The translations under genes were made by a program, and so were the position numbers. A model generated the notes under the pieces. The model searched no databases. It was not told where the DNA came from and saw nothing but the letters and a program-made list of their open reading frames with translations. Source: CAYPXN01 sp964470915 (lineage in GTDB: Bacteria; UBA10199; JADFYH01). Taken from it: a DNA stretch of 64,000 nucleotides. The DNA lies in NCBI GenBank assembly GCA_964470915.1, contig CAYYEM010000002.1, positions 30,624-94,623 of the forward strand, written 5' to 3'. This document shows, one piece after another, positions 51,285-60,194 of the stretch; position 1 is the stretch's first letter, and every line of letters starts with the position of its first letter.

Positions 51285-52022
51285 TTAAACCTTCAGATAT
51301 TGGGCAAGGATAAACATGCAAACAAGTCCCACGATAAAAAATATAATTGCCTTATTTTTTAAAGAAGAGTGGCGATGAACCTCTGGTAGCAGATCAGAAA
51401 GTGAGATGTGTAGAAAGGTGCCTGCTGAAAATGCCAAAGCAATTCCTGCTAATTTTGTGCCATACATATTAAGCCACATGAAGGAAAGACCTGCTCCAAG
51501 GGGAACCGCCATCAGGAGTGCTAGGTTTGCAAGAAACATGAGCGTTTTTGTTTTATTTTCGTGTAACAAAACAGAGCTTAAAGAAAAAGCTTCCATGGAT
51601 TTGTGGAGAAAAATAGCAGCGAACACAACGAATCCAAGTTTGGGAATCGTGAGGCTGACTCCGAGTGCAACACCATCGGTGAGAGAATGTAAGAACAAAC
51701 CGATGAAAGCTGACAAACCTAATTTTTTATGGACTTCACAAGAAGAGTCCGTTTCGCAGATGTGAACAGTGATAAATTTTTCGAAAAAATATAAAAAAAG
51801 AAGTCCAGCTAAAACCCAAGGACCACTTTGTATTCCTATGAGTTCAATTGACTCTGGAATTAAGTGAAAGAAAGCAGAGCCGAGCATGAGGCCTGCGGAG
51901 AGGGAAAGAAAGAGGGGAACCCGTTTAGGATTCCAATGGCGCAGAGCCGGGATAATTCCACCCGCAAACACCGCAGCCAATAGAAGAAAGAAATAAATAA
52001 AAAGTGAAGTGACGAAGCTCAT
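51285..52022 (-). CDS. ZIP-family divalent metal transporter
   Basis: 245 residues with eight predicted membrane helices. Metal-site helices have LMLGSAFFHLIPES, LGLSAFIGLFLHSLTDGVALG (HSLTDG for HNxxD) and FVVFAAIFLHKSMEAFSL (HKxxE). ZIP proteins import Zn, Fe or Mn. It overlaps the NtrC-like gene upstream by 4 bases (ATGA), so it belongs to that transcript. Confidence 0.9.
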   Translation of the reverse strand: MSFVTSLFIYFFLLLAAVFAGGIIPALRHWNPKRVPLFLSLSAGLMLGSAFFHLIPESIELIGIQSGPWVLAGLLFLYFFEKFITVHICETDSSCEVHKKLGLSAFIGLFLHSLTDGVALGVSLTIPKLGFVVFAAIFLHKSMEAFSLSSVLLHENKTKTLMFLANLALLMAVPLGAGLSFMWLNMYGTKLAGIALAFSAGTFLHISLSDLLPEVHRHSSLKNKAIIFFIVGLVCMFILAQYLKV

Positions 52023-53506
52023 TCTTCTTCTCCTGGGTTAAAACGATCGAGTTTGATTTTGAGAACCTTAATCATTTTACGTAAAGTGTTCCGATTAATT
52101 CCCAAAACTTTTGCAGTTTGAATTTGATTGCCGCGAGTTTTTTGTAAGACCAATGAAATGAGCGGTCGCTCGACCATTTGAATAATGGTAGTGTATAAAT
52201 CCATGGGTTCGAGTTGATCGAATTTCGATAAAAAACTGGAAAGCTTTTTGTATACGATATCTTCTAAAGCGAGTTCTTCAAGATCTTCTGATGCCAGCTG
52301 TGAGGGGCTTAGATTGATAATGCCTTTTAAGTCTTTCAGAGTGATTAAGGAGCCAGGAGTTACTACCATAGCGCGCTTCACCACGTTTTCAAGCTCTCTG
52401 ACGTTACCAGGCCAAGAGTAATTAACAAGGTAATCAATAGCATCATCGCTCATACTCTTGTTTTGAAGTGAAAATTCATTTTTAAATTTTTCTATAAAAT
52501 GACGAATGAGAATTTCAATATCTTCGCTTCTTTCACGTAGAGGAGGAATTTTGACGGGCACTACATTAAGGCGAAAATATAAATCTTCACGAAACTTCTT
52601 TTGACTGACTAAACTTTTTAGATCCTGGTTAGTAGCGGAAATAATTCTTACATCCACTGGTTTTGTATCTGTGCTGCCTAAGCGTTGGATTTCTTTTTCT
52701 TGCAAGGCTCTCAATAATTTTGATTGGAGAGAGAGAGGCATGTCGCCGATTTCATCAAGAAACAAGGTTCCTTTGTGAGCAGCTTCAAAATAACCTGCAC
52801 GTGATTCGTCGGCTCCAGTGAAGGCGCCTTTACGATAACCAAAGAGTTCACTTTCCAGGAGATCCTTGGGGATAGCAGCACAGTTTACAGCAATAAAAGG
52901 CATTCGATTGCGGTCACTGGCCTGATGAATAGATTTTGCGATGAGTTCTTTTCCGGTTCCAGATTCTCCAGTAATCAGAACAGGCACGTCTGATGCTGCT
53001 ACTTTGCCAATAAGTTTATAAATTTCTTTGATGACTTTAGACTGACCTATAATTTTTGCCTGGGTATCAAATGTCGGAGATTTAATTTCAGCTCTGAGTT
53101 TTGCAACTTCTTGAGAGAGTCTTTGGTTTTCCAAAGCTTTTTCAACCACGATTTCTAATTCATCAAGCTCGAAGGGTTTGGTGAGATAGTCGAAGGCTCC
53201 CAGCTTCATCGCTTCGACCGCATTTTTCATTGTATCTTGTGCCGTGATGAGAATCACTGAGATATTGATCTTGTTGGCATTCACATAAGATAAAATGTCA
53301 AAACCTGATTTTCCCGGCATATTGATATCAGCAAGAATCACGTTGAACTTTTCTTTTTCAAGTTTTGCAATCGCCATTTCTCCATCTAGTGCGGTTTCAA
53401 TTTGATAGGCTTTTTTAGTGAACATCTTTTTAAGTATGGTGCGCAGAGAGGCATCATCTTCTGCGATGAGGATTTTAATATTTTCGGATGTTTCGAAGGC
53501 TTGCAT
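52019..53506 (-). CDS. NtrC-family sigma-54-dependent response regulator
   Basis: 495 residues. Receiver domain with D60 in ILADINMPG; AAA+ domain with Walker A GESGTGKE (180-187) and the sigma-54-contact loop GAFTGA (227-232); DEIGDMPLSLQSKLL; C-terminal Fis-like helix-turn-helix (QTAKVLGINRNTLRKMI). It activates sigma-54 promoters such as those I see at 29828 and 61330, although a direct link is inference. It is paired with the PAS kinase just upstream (13 bases) and followed by the ZIP gene. Confidence 0.95.
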   Translation of the reverse strand: MQAFETSENIKILIAEDDASLRTILKKMFTKKAYQIETALDGEMAIAKLEKEKFNVILADINMPGKSGFDILSYVNANKINISVILITAQDTMKNAVEAMKLGAFDYLTKPFELDELEIVVEKALENQRLSQEVAKLRAEIKSPTFDTQAKIIGQSKVIKEIYKLIGKVAASDVPVLITGESGTGKELIAKSIHQASDRNRMPFIAVNCAAIPKDLLESELFGYRKGAFTGADESRAGYFEAAHKGTLFLDEIGDMPLSLQSKLLRALQEKEIQRLGSTDTKPVDVRIISATNQDLKSLVSQKKFREDLYFRLNVVPVKIPPLRERSEDIEILIRHFIEKFKNEFSLQNKSMSDDAIDYLVNYSWPGNVRELENVVKRAMVVTPGSLITLKDLKGIINLSPSQLASEDLEELALEDIVYKKLSSFLSKFDQLEPMDLYTTIIQMVERPLISLVLQKTRGNQIQTAKVLGINRNTLRKMIKVLKIKLDRFNPGEEE

Positions 53507-53519
53507 AATTTTATCCTTA

Positions 53520-54590
53520 TTAAGAAATAGCTCTTAGAAAAACGCTTAAAGTGCTTCCTTTTTTTGGCTCTGATTCCACCTGAATAAAACCTTGAAGTTC
53601 AGTGATAATACGGTGACTGATAGCGAGGCCTAAACCCGTTCCGCCTTTTTTGGTGGTGTAAAAAGGGGCGAATAAATTTGCGAGTGTTTCCGTATCCATT
53701 CCACAGCCATTATCATGAATATCGACTTGTACCATTCGAGCTACTTTTCCGTGTTCGAGTTTCAACTGATATCCTGTGACCATGCGAGTGCTAATTTGAA
53801 TATTTCCTTTTCCATTCAATGCTTCTCGTGCGTTTTTGATGAGATTTAAAAACACTTGTTTTAATTGATTTTCATCTGCTTTGACGGGGGGCAAGCTTGG
53901 GTCGAAGTGTCTGATAAATTGAATAGATTGAGAAGCTTCGTTCACTTGTTCGAGTTGAACGAGTTCATCCAAAAGTTTATTAAGATTGACGGAAATAAGT
54001 TTTGTGTTTTGAGGTTTTGTGAAGTTTAAAAGTTCTTGGATAATTTTATTAACGCGATTGGCTTCTTTGATAATGATTTCCAAATATTCCTGAAGATCTT
54101 TCTTTTTGATTTCGCGCTTGAGCATTTGAGCCGCGCCTTTGATGCCTCCTAAAGGATTTTTGATTTCGTGGGCAAGACCTGAAGCGATGGTTCCCATGAT
54201 GGCAAGTCGATCAGCATAACGAAAGTCTTCTTCCATTTTTTTGAGGGCAGATAAGTCGCGCATGAGAATACTGGCGCCAATATTTTTTCCTTCTTCATCG
54301 TAGTAAGGAGAAATATGAATTTCGACGACAAAAGATTCTCTGGCTCGGTTAGTGAGTTCATCTTCACGAATGGTATAGGCATGCCCAGTATGGAGAGTGC
54401 TTTGCAGTCTTTCAATGAAGTCTTTGGCTTTTGGAAAGAGATCTTGAATTAAACGATTTTTAATCAAAGTACTCGAAGTGGCACATAAACGTTCTGCCGC
54501 AGGGTTTAAAAATTGTATCTTTCCCTCTGCATCAATTAAAAAAAGTGCATCAGGAAGGGATTCGATGACTTGTTGAAAAAGGAGTTCCAT
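53520..54590 (-). CDS. PAS-domain histidine kinase (NtrB-like), soluble
   Basis: 356 residues without membrane helices. A PAS domain occupies about 1-115 (LPDALFLIDAEGKIQFLNPA), then the H box with H141 (ASGLAHEIKNPLGGIKGAAQ), the N box QVFLNLIKNAREAL, G1 DIHDNGCGMD, F box LFAPFYTTKKGGTGLGLAI. The layout is that of NtrB/GlnL-type cytoplasmic kinases. Cognate partner of the sigma-54 regulator downstream. Four TGCCTAAA/TTTAGGCA half-sites lie in its promoter region. Confidence 0.93.
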   Translation of the reverse strand: MELLFQQVIESLPDALFLIDAEGKIQFLNPAAERLCATSSTLIKNRLIQDLFPKAKDFIERLQSTLHTGHAYTIREDELTNRARESFVVEIHISPYYDEEGKNIGASILMRDLSALKKMEEDFRYADRLAIMGTIASGLAHEIKNPLGGIKGAAQMLKREIKKKDLQEYLEIIIKEANRVNKIIQELLNFTKPQNTKLISVNLNKLLDELVQLEQVNEASQSIQFIRHFDPSLPPVKADENQLKQVFLNLIKNAREALNGKGNIQISTRMVTGYQLKLEHGKVARMVQVDIHDNGCGMDTETLANLFAPFYTTKKGGTGLGLAISHRIITELQGFIQVESEPKKGSTLSVFLRAIS

Positions 54591-54595
54591 GAATA

Positions 54596-54659
54596 TGCCT
54601 AAATCCGCCTCTAATGGGTGCCTAAAATTTAGGCATATCTACCAAAGCTTATTTAGGCA
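54596..54659. promoter_or_regulatory. Symmetric array of four TGCCTAAA half-sites
   Basis: TGCCTAAA at 54596 and 54619, and TTTAGGCA at 54628 and 54652. The inner two form an inverted pair one base apart; outer copies are 15 and 16 bases away on either side, so the array is almost symmetric about 54627. It lies directly upstream of the kinase gene and looks like a dimer-of-dimers operator. Confidence 0.6.
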
Positions 54660-54739
54660 AGCTTTGTTTTATTTTTTATCTTTTGTTCAATTAACCTCAG
54701 GATAGGTATTTGGAAGGAGAGTTTGGATTTTTTTGTATT

Positions 54740-55948
54740 TTATCGATATTGATAAATAATGAGGCTGAGATTATCAGGTTTAGAACGGTAACCACTTGGA
54801 AGCTTTCCGGCTTGCATTCGTTTAAAGCAGGTTTTCTGGATTTGCATGGCGCAATCTTCAAGATTACCTTTGGAAGCAATTTGAGCTATTTCATCTAGGC
54901 TAAAAGCTTGGGTATAGAAATTATCGGTGATGCCATCGGTCATGAGTAAAATTCGGTCACCGGCTTTGAGATTGAAAGCATTTCGATCAAGATCTCGGTT
55001 GGGTAAAACGGGATCGGTGCCTAAGTTCCTTGAAAGAATGTGATTGAGAAAATGAGCTGTGTCCACATCAATTAAGCCTTCACGGTAAAGAGATTGTCCG
55101 TTGGTGTGATCTAAAGTTTCAAATACCACTTTGCCTTGTCGAATGACTAAAAGTTTTGAATCCCCCACATGGGTTGTTTTGAGTTTGTCACCTTGAATCT
55201 GGGCTGCGACTAAAGTAGTTCCCATGGGATAATTTCCACCCAGTGTTGCATCATTTTTTGCTCGCTCCATTACGGCTTCATTTCCAAAACAAATTGCCTG
55301 TTCTACGCTCATGCCATGTTTGAGACCGTATTCAAAAAAATCAGTCATGACACAAGATGCGGTGTTGCCTCCGCTGTGTCCCCCCATACCATCTAATACT
55401 GCTAATATCTCTCTTTCCGGTTCAATGAGTAAGGCATCTTCGTTGCGTCCTTTGTAAAGAACCCCTTCAGAACTAAAGGCGTAATAGCTGCCCGTTTTTA
55501 ATTTTCCAGAGAGATTTCCATTTTGATTATTTCTGATTTTATACCCTTGTTGAATGTTTTCAGGAGGAATTCCGCTGACTGTTTTATCTTCAAGGGTTTC
55601 ACGGAGTAAACGAAGTTGATTGCTCAAATGCATTTTGGGATGAGCTGACTTAATCATGTCTGCCACTTCCATTTTGCCAGCCCGCGTGAGCAATCGTACT
55701 CCTTCATCAAATTCATGCATGAGTACTTGAGAGAGAAACATTTTTTTATCATTGGGAAGAGGTAAGCCTGTTTTGAGATCGAGCTTAAAAAAATCACGAA
55801 TCTTTTTTTGAATTTTTTGGGGTTCGCGAACTTTAACAATGTTTGATGAAGATTTTTGATTAGGTGAAGGCCGAGCATCCGGCATTAATGCTGGATGTTG
55901 AGGCAAAAATAAATCCTCTCCTTCATTCCCAAAGATCTTTATGGGCAT
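54740..55948 (-). CDS. PP2C-family serine/threonine phosphatase with N-terminal extension
   Basis: 402 residues. The PP2C core from about 165 on has YKGRNEDALLI, VLDGMGGHSGGNTASCV (metal-binding Asp), GTTLVAAQIQGDKLKTTHVGDSKLLVI and LLMTDGITDNFY. The first 160 residues are helical and unrecognised, with a FKLDLKTGLPLPNDKK segment. It probably reverses a Ser/Thr kinase that is not in the window. No ribosome site stronger than AGAGGTG is seen before the ATG. Confidence 0.88.
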   Translation of the reverse strand: MPIKIFGNEGEDLFLPQHPALMPDARPSPNQKSSSNIVKVREPQKIQKKIRDFFKLDLKTGLPLPNDKKMFLSQVLMHEFDEGVRLLTRAGKMEVADMIKSAHPKMHLSNQLRLLRETLEDKTVSGIPPENIQQGYKIRNNQNGNLSGKLKTGSYYAFSSEGVLYKGRNEDALLIEPEREILAVLDGMGGHSGGNTASCVMTDFFEYGLKHGMSVEQAICFGNEAVMERAKNDATLGGNYPMGTTLVAAQIQGDKLKTTHVGDSKLLVIRQGKVVFETLDHTNGQSLYREGLIDVDTAHFLNHILSRNLGTDPVLPNRDLDRNAFNLKAGDRILLMTDGITDNFYTQAFSLDEIAQIASKGNLEDCAMQIQKTCFKRMQAGKLPSGYRSKPDNLSLIIYQYR

Positions 55949-56181
55949 AAAAAGACACCTCTCCCGATCTTATAATTATAGCGATTTTTGAATGTAAAAC
56001 ACAAGGTTGGGAATGCTTTTTAAGGTACTTTTTTTAGCCATTTTGTAGGGGCTTGATATTACTTCATTATAATGTGTATGCACTGTGTCAAAGAGGGATT
56101 TGCGTCGCCCACACAGCGGCTATCGCCTTTGTTTTTTTATCTATATACTTGAGTAAACTTTCTTGGAGAGTGTTGAGTAAA

Positions 56182-57858
56182 ATGTCTTGGAAGATTAGAA
56201 AACATCATGAAATGTTACGTGCGGCTGAAGAGGGTCGAGAGGGATCTGTTTGGGCTCGAGGTTTGAATGTAGGAATGGTGTATCCGAATCTTTATTATTT
56301 TGGAATGTCTAACCTGGGTTTTCAAACGCTCTATAAAATTTTTCATGAGATGCAAGATGTGAACTGTGAAAGATTTTTTCTGCCAGATGAAGCTCAAATG
56401 TTGGAATATAAACAGTCTGGAGATACTTTGCTTTCTGTAGATAGTGATACTCCAGCGAGTGAATTTGATTTATTGGCTTTTTCCATTTCTTATCAAAACG
56501 ATGTTTTGAATATTCCTGCACTTCTTGAACGAATGAAAATTTCTTTTCTCGCTAAAGAAAGAGCCGAGTCCGACCCAATTATATTAGCGGGTGGACCTGC
56601 GATGACCATCAATCCTTTACCAGTCGTAGATTTTATCGATGCAGTAGTGATTGGTGAAGGAGAAGAAGTCGCTTTACAAATTGCAGAAGTTTTTAAAACT
56701 TATCGTTCCCGACAAGAAAGACTAGAAGAGCTTGCAAAACTCACGGGAGTTTTTGTACCCACAATTCATCTTCATGAAAAAAAATCGATTTGGCGTTTGC
56801 GAGTCGATGCGTTGGAACCTCCTTTGGCCCATTCAAAAATTCTCACGCCTCATACAGAATTTGGCGATATGTATTTGGTCGAAGTGCAGCGGGGCTGTCA
56901 GTGGGCTTGTCGTTTTTGTGCTGCAGGATATATTTATCGTTATCCTCGTTACTCTCAAATCGAAATGCTGAAATCTAGAATAGATGAGGGTTTCCGCTAT
57001 CGTAAAAAAATGGGACTCTTGGCGGGCGATTTATTGGGTTATGGGGGCTTGCTGGATTTGCTTCGTCATATCGATGAAAAGGGCGGAAGTTTTTCTCCTT
57101 CTTCCGTTCGCTTGAATGCTTTTACCCCAGAAATTATTCATTACTTAAAAAAATCCGGAAATCGAACCATTGCTATTGCACCCGAAGCTGGAAGCGAGAG
57201 ATTACGGCGACAATTGAATAAAACTTTTACGGATGAAGAAGTCGTGAATTCTGCCGTGATGTTAGCTGAAGGCGGTATTGTGAATATCAAACTTTATATT
57301 ATGGTTGGGCTTCCTGATGAAAAAGATGAAGATATCGAAGCACTTTGTCGCTTAACTTTAGCGACTCGGGAAGCTTTGATTCGAAGTTGCAAAAAGCTTG
57401 GAAAAATTCCACGTCTTACTCTTTCGTTGAGTCCTTTTACTCCCAAACCTGCTACTCCTTTTGAGCGAGAAGTCTACGAAGGGTTGGAACCTTTGCGTGA
57501 AAAATTCAGAAAAATCAAATCAAGCTTAATGCCGGTTGGAAATATTGTGATGAGTGGGGAAACAGATCTGGATGCTTACGTTGAAACACTTCTCTCCCGA
57601 GGAGATGAAAGAGTGGGAGAGTTTATTTTAAAATATCATCAGCAAGGCCGGAATTTGAAAAGGGCTCTCAAACAGTTAAGTTTTGACCCGAACTATTTTA
57701 TTACTCGATCTATGCTTGAGGATAAGATTTTGCCATGGTCTTTTATCGATCATGGAACCAAAGAGGGCTATTTACTCAAAGAAAGAGAACGGGCCGCCAA
57801 GAGCCGGATTATACCCCCCTGCGAGCCGACGAGTTGTCATATTTGTGGGATTTGTTAA
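56182..57858 (+). CDS. B12-binding-domain radical SAM protein
   Basis: 558 residues from the ATG at 56182; the 43 additional in-frame codons upstream look unrelated to the family. A B12-binding-like N-terminal domain (VGMVYPNLYYFGMSNLGFQTL, LAGGPAMTINPLPVVDFID) precedes the radical SAM cluster C239-x3-C243-x2-C246 (RGCQWACRFCAAGY). Further marks are LNAFTPEIIHYLKKSG, IAPEAGSERLRRQLNK and ITLSLSPFTPKPATPFE-like LSLSPFTPKPATPFE. It ends in a cysteine tail (SCHICGIC) that could hold a second cluster. This is the TIGR03960-like family with unknown substrate; the family name is from memory. Confidence 0.87.
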   Translation: MSWKIRKHHEMLRAAEEGREGSVWARGLNVGMVYPNLYYFGMSNLGFQTLYKIFHEMQDVNCERFFLPDEAQMLEYKQSGDTLLSVDSDTPASEFDLLAFSISYQNDVLNIPALLERMKISFLAKERAESDPIILAGGPAMTINPLPVVDFIDAVVIGEGEEVALQIAEVFKTYRSRQERLEELAKLTGVFVPTIHLHEKKSIWRLRVDALEPPLAHSKILTPHTEFGDMYLVEVQRGCQWACRFCAAGYIYRYPRYSQIEMLKSRIDEGFRYRKKMGLLAGDLLGYGGLLDLLRHIDEKGGSFSPSSVRLNAFTPEIIHYLKKSGNRTIAIAPEAGSERLRRQLNKTFTDEEVVNSAVMLAEGGIVNIKLYIMVGLPDEKDEDIEALCRLTLATREALIRSCKKLGKIPRLTLSLSPFTPKPATPFEREVYEGLEPLREKFRKIKSSLMPVGNIVMSGETDLDAYVETLLSRGDERVGEFILKYHQQGRNLKRALKQLSFDPNYFITRSMLEDKILPWSFIDHGTKEGYLLKERERAAKSRIIPPCEPTSCHICGIC

Positions 57859-57914
57859 AACTTTTTGGAAACCATTTAAAAAGTGGGCCGTTGGCTCAAA
57901 AGATGGAGGCTTCT

Positions 57915-58247
57915 ATGAAAAAAATCATGGTTTCTTTACTCTTCTTAACAGGTTTTATTTTTACGCTGATGACGTCGCCTGCAATTCAGGCCGGTCCAAC
58001 GATTTTTGTGAATTTGGGACCTTATGGTGGAATAGGCTATCCCACAGGCTATGCTTACCCGGTGAATAATGGGTGTTGTAATGGCTGTGCTTATCAACCC
58101 CCTGTTTATTACAATAATCCCTATTCTTACAATAATGCACCTCTCAATAATCCTTATATTTTTGACACCGTGAATAGCCCTTGGGCTTCGAATGCGGGCA
58201 GAATTGTACCAACACGCATGAATCCCAGAGGACCTTACGGTTACTAA
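57915..58247 (+). CDS. Small secreted Tyr/Pro/Asn/Gly-rich protein
   Basis: 110 residues from the ATG at 57915, which has a GGAGG site. The signal peptide ends SPAIQA, giving a mature chain of about 85 residues rich in Tyr, Asn, Pro and Gly (GPYGGIGYPTGYAYP, PPVYYNNPYSYNN), with a CCNGC cluster. It ends before a strong terminator and follows the radical SAM gene by 56 bases. Function unknown. Confidence 0.7.
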   Translation: MKKIMVSLLFLTGFIFTLMTSPAIQAGPTIFVNLGPYGGIGYPTGYAYPVNNGCCNGCAYQPPVYYNNPYSYNNAPLNNPYIFDTVNSPWASNAGRIVPTRMNPRGPYGY

Positions 58248-58277
58248 GTTTTTTTTCTGACTCTCCTTTCACCGATA

Positions 58278-58308
58278 AAGCAAGCTGGAAACAGCTTGCT
58301 TTTTTTTG
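58278..58308 (+). terminator. Strong rho-independent terminator
   Basis: AAGCAAGCTG (58278-58287), loop GAAA, CAGCTTGCTT (58292-58301), then a run of T. It ends the radical SAM plus small secreted protein unit. Confidence 0.95.
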
Positions 58309-58325
58309 CTTTTAAATTCTTTAGT

Positions 58326-58820
58326 ATGAACATGGATGTTGATCAGCATTTTATGCAGGAAGCCCTTAAAGAAGCTTTGAAAGCACAAAAGCTGAATGAG
58401 GTTCCGATTGGGGCTGTCGCTGTAAAAGATAAAAAAATCATTGTTCGTGCTCATAATCTTCGTGAATCAAAACAAGATCCTTTGGGCCATGCTGAAATTT
58501 ATCTTATTTCCAAACTTTCCAAAAAATTGAAACGATGGCGTTTGAACGATGTGACGGTTTATGTGACTTTAGAACCTTGCCTCATGTGCATGGGAGCTTT
58601 GCTGCAGGCGAGAATTGGTCGACTTGTTTTTGCTTCGATGGATCCCAAAGCCGGCGCCTGCGGATCTTTGTTTGATCTTTCTCAGGATAAACGCCTCAAT
58701 CATCGCATTGAAGTAAAATCTGGAGTATTAGAAAAAGACTGCTCTGAAATTCTTTCGGAATTTTTTAAATCATTGCGTCGTAGAAAAAATGCAACGGGAA
58801 ACCTTAGAATGGTTTATTAA
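58326..58820 (+). CDS. tadA: tRNA-specific adenosine deaminase
   Basis: 164 residues from the ATG at 58326. The zinc site is H55-A-E57 (GHAEI) and C85-x2-C88 (LEPCLMCMGA). FxSxDPKAGACGSL fits TadA, which deaminates A34 to inosine in tRNA-Arg(ACG). No clear ribosome site; the ATG two codons later is an alternative. It follows the terminator at 58278 directly. Confidence 0.92.
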   Translation: MNMDVDQHFMQEALKEALKAQKLNEVPIGAVAVKDKKIIVRAHNLRESKQDPLGHAEIYLISKLSKKLKRWRLNDVTVYVTLEPCLMCMGALLQARIGRLVFASMDPKAGACGSLFDLSQDKRLNHRIEVKSGVLEKDCSEILSEFFKSLRRRKNATGNLRMVY

Positions 58821-59012
58821 CTATTGACCTGTGCGCCAAAGTTGAGTTCCCACATTAAAATAATATAAGCCTGCTTGGAGTGCGGTGGGGCCGTAATTGT
58901 TTTCAATGCAATCCGGTCCGCCAAATTCTAAATGGGCATTCTCTCCTTCTCCCTTGCTCTCGGTGCAGTTCAAATCTGTGACCAATCGAATAGCATGTGC
59001 TTGATTCGTTTT
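58821..59012 (-). pseudogene. Orphan C-terminal coding fragment, in frame after the stop of the next gene
   Basis: 63 codons are open between the TGA of the gene at 59013 and the TAG at 58821, in the same frame. The peptide has a protein-like composition with two Cys (TDLNCTESKGEGE, GGPDCIENNYGP) and ends GLYYFNVGTQLWRTGQ, resembling the C-terminus of a secreted or pilin-like protein. There is no start codon or ribosome site. It is either a gene remnant or the extension of the upstream protein beyond a TGA. Confidence 0.5.
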
Positions 59013-59810
59013 TCAAATGGGTCCGTCAACGTGAAGAATAGAAAATAAACGAATCACCATGTCGCTTACGTTAGAGATTTCGTTTATGCTGAGATTTGCA
59101 TTTCGAGCTTGCTCTTCATATTCGCGAAGCAGTTGGATGGCTTCATTTATTTTAGGGCCCTTTGGATTTCCAATCGCTACGGCTTCATTGGCAATGACAA
59201 TGGCGCGTTTGCCTATTTCACGGGCAGCATTTGTATAAGCCCGGCTTTTCACGTTTTCTTCAAATTTTGTTCTTTCGCCGAAATTTGCCTGTGCTGCTTC
59301 TGAGAAAGTTTCTGCGGTCTCTAAGTGTTGTTCCATTTTTTGAAGATTTGATTTGATTTCTACTAAGGATTTATCGCCTAAATAGGTTCTCGATAAATTT
59401 TCAGCCTGACTCATATGGGTGACATAGCCTTTCAGTGCACTGGCGGGAATTTCAGGAATTTCAGGATTTTTTTGAGTAGGATTGATTTGATCGGTGTAGT
59501 TTTGTAAGTTTTTACGCAAAAGAATATTGGGAGGAAACGCGTGAATTCCCATTCTTTCCAAAGCAATTTGAGCGAATGTTTCAGAAAAAGCATTCATCTG
59601 GGCGTCGTTTGGATTACATTCTAATACGTCGTGAGGAACAGCTGCGACAGCTTCCGGTATCATGCTGTCCATTGCATTATGAATTTGATTCTGGGGATCG
59701 CGAATAATACCGTCTCCATTTGCATCTATCATTTGAAGTTCGCAAGTGCCTTCTATACCCTTGACGTTGTCGGTGAATGCAATTCTTCCTATTTTTTCCA
59801 TTCCTGACAT
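59013..59810 (-). CDS. Hypothetical helical protein with an EF-hand-like loop
   Basis: 265 residues. An AGGAGG ribosome site gives a firm start. Near the N-terminus MIDANGDGIIRDPQN matches the DxNxDGxIxxxE pattern of an EF-hand calcium loop. The rest is helical and charged (VEIKSNLQKMEQHLETAETF). No signal peptide, no recognised family. The frame continues for 63 codons beyond its TGA. Confidence 0.7.
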   Translation of the reverse strand: MSGMEKIGRIAFTDNVKGIEGTCELQMIDANGDGIIRDPQNQIHNAMDSMIPEAVAAVPHDVLECNPNDAQMNAFSETFAQIALERMGIHAFPPNILLRKNLQNYTDQINPTQKNPEIPEIPASALKGYVTHMSQAENLSRTYLGDKSLVEIKSNLQKMEQHLETAETFSEAAQANFGERTKFEENVKSRAYTNAAREIGKRAIVIANEAVAIGNPKGPKINEAIQLLREYEEQARNANLSINEISNVSDMVIRLFSILHVDGPI

Positions 59811-60044
59811 ATGTGCCTCCTGATAAAAAAATAAAATCCTTCCAGTGAAGGAGCTTCTTATTAAGAGAAAGCAAGAAGGATGCCAGTGAGCATCAATCTA
59901 GATGCTTTTGGCGCAGAGATCTGAAACGAAAAGAGGCCTTGATTTCCCAAATTGTGCAAAGAGGAAACATCTTTCAAGTATCAAAAAATCCGTTTGAGTA
60001 TTTGGGGTGGCTTGGTTATAGGAGCTACCTTCATTTTGTATTTG

Positions 60045-60131
60045 GGAGAGATGGCCGAGTGGCTGAAGGCGCCCGCTTGGAAAGCGTGTTTACGGGCAAC
60101 CGTAACGCGGGTTCGAATCCCGCTCTCTCCG
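60045..60131 (+). tRNA. tRNA-Ser (anticodon GGA)
   Basis: 87 bases. Acceptor stem GGAGAGA pairs with TCTCTCC, the D-arm is GGCCGAGTGGCTGAAGGC, the anticodon loop CTTGGAAAG has GGA at 60079-60081, a long variable arm follows (GTGTTTACGGGCAACCGTAAC) and the T-arm is CGGGTTCGAATCCCG. Reads UCC and UCU codons. CCA is not encoded. Confidence 0.97.
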
Positions 60132-60190
60132 CCTTCGCCCGCCATAGCGGGCTTCGGCGGACACAGTCCGCTGAAGCTCGCGAAGGAGGG
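60126..60190. repeat. Palindromic repeat abutting the tRNA 3' end
   Basis: Starts in the last bases of tRNA-Ser. Outer arms CCTTCGC (60132-60138) and GCGAAGG (60180-60186) pair, and an inner hairpin CCCGC-CATA-GCGGG lies at 60138-60151 with GGCTTCGGCGGACA following. Sequences of this GGCTTCGGCGGA type are widespread repeats. Its right end supplies the ribosome site of the GIY-YIG gene. Confidence 0.75.
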
Positions 60191-60194
60191 TAAA

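Noticed and set aside
56053..56181. Upstream in-frame extension of the radical SAM gene with a membrane-like segment
   Set aside because: The family begins near MSWKIRKHHE and the extension has no homologous feature and no ribosome site.
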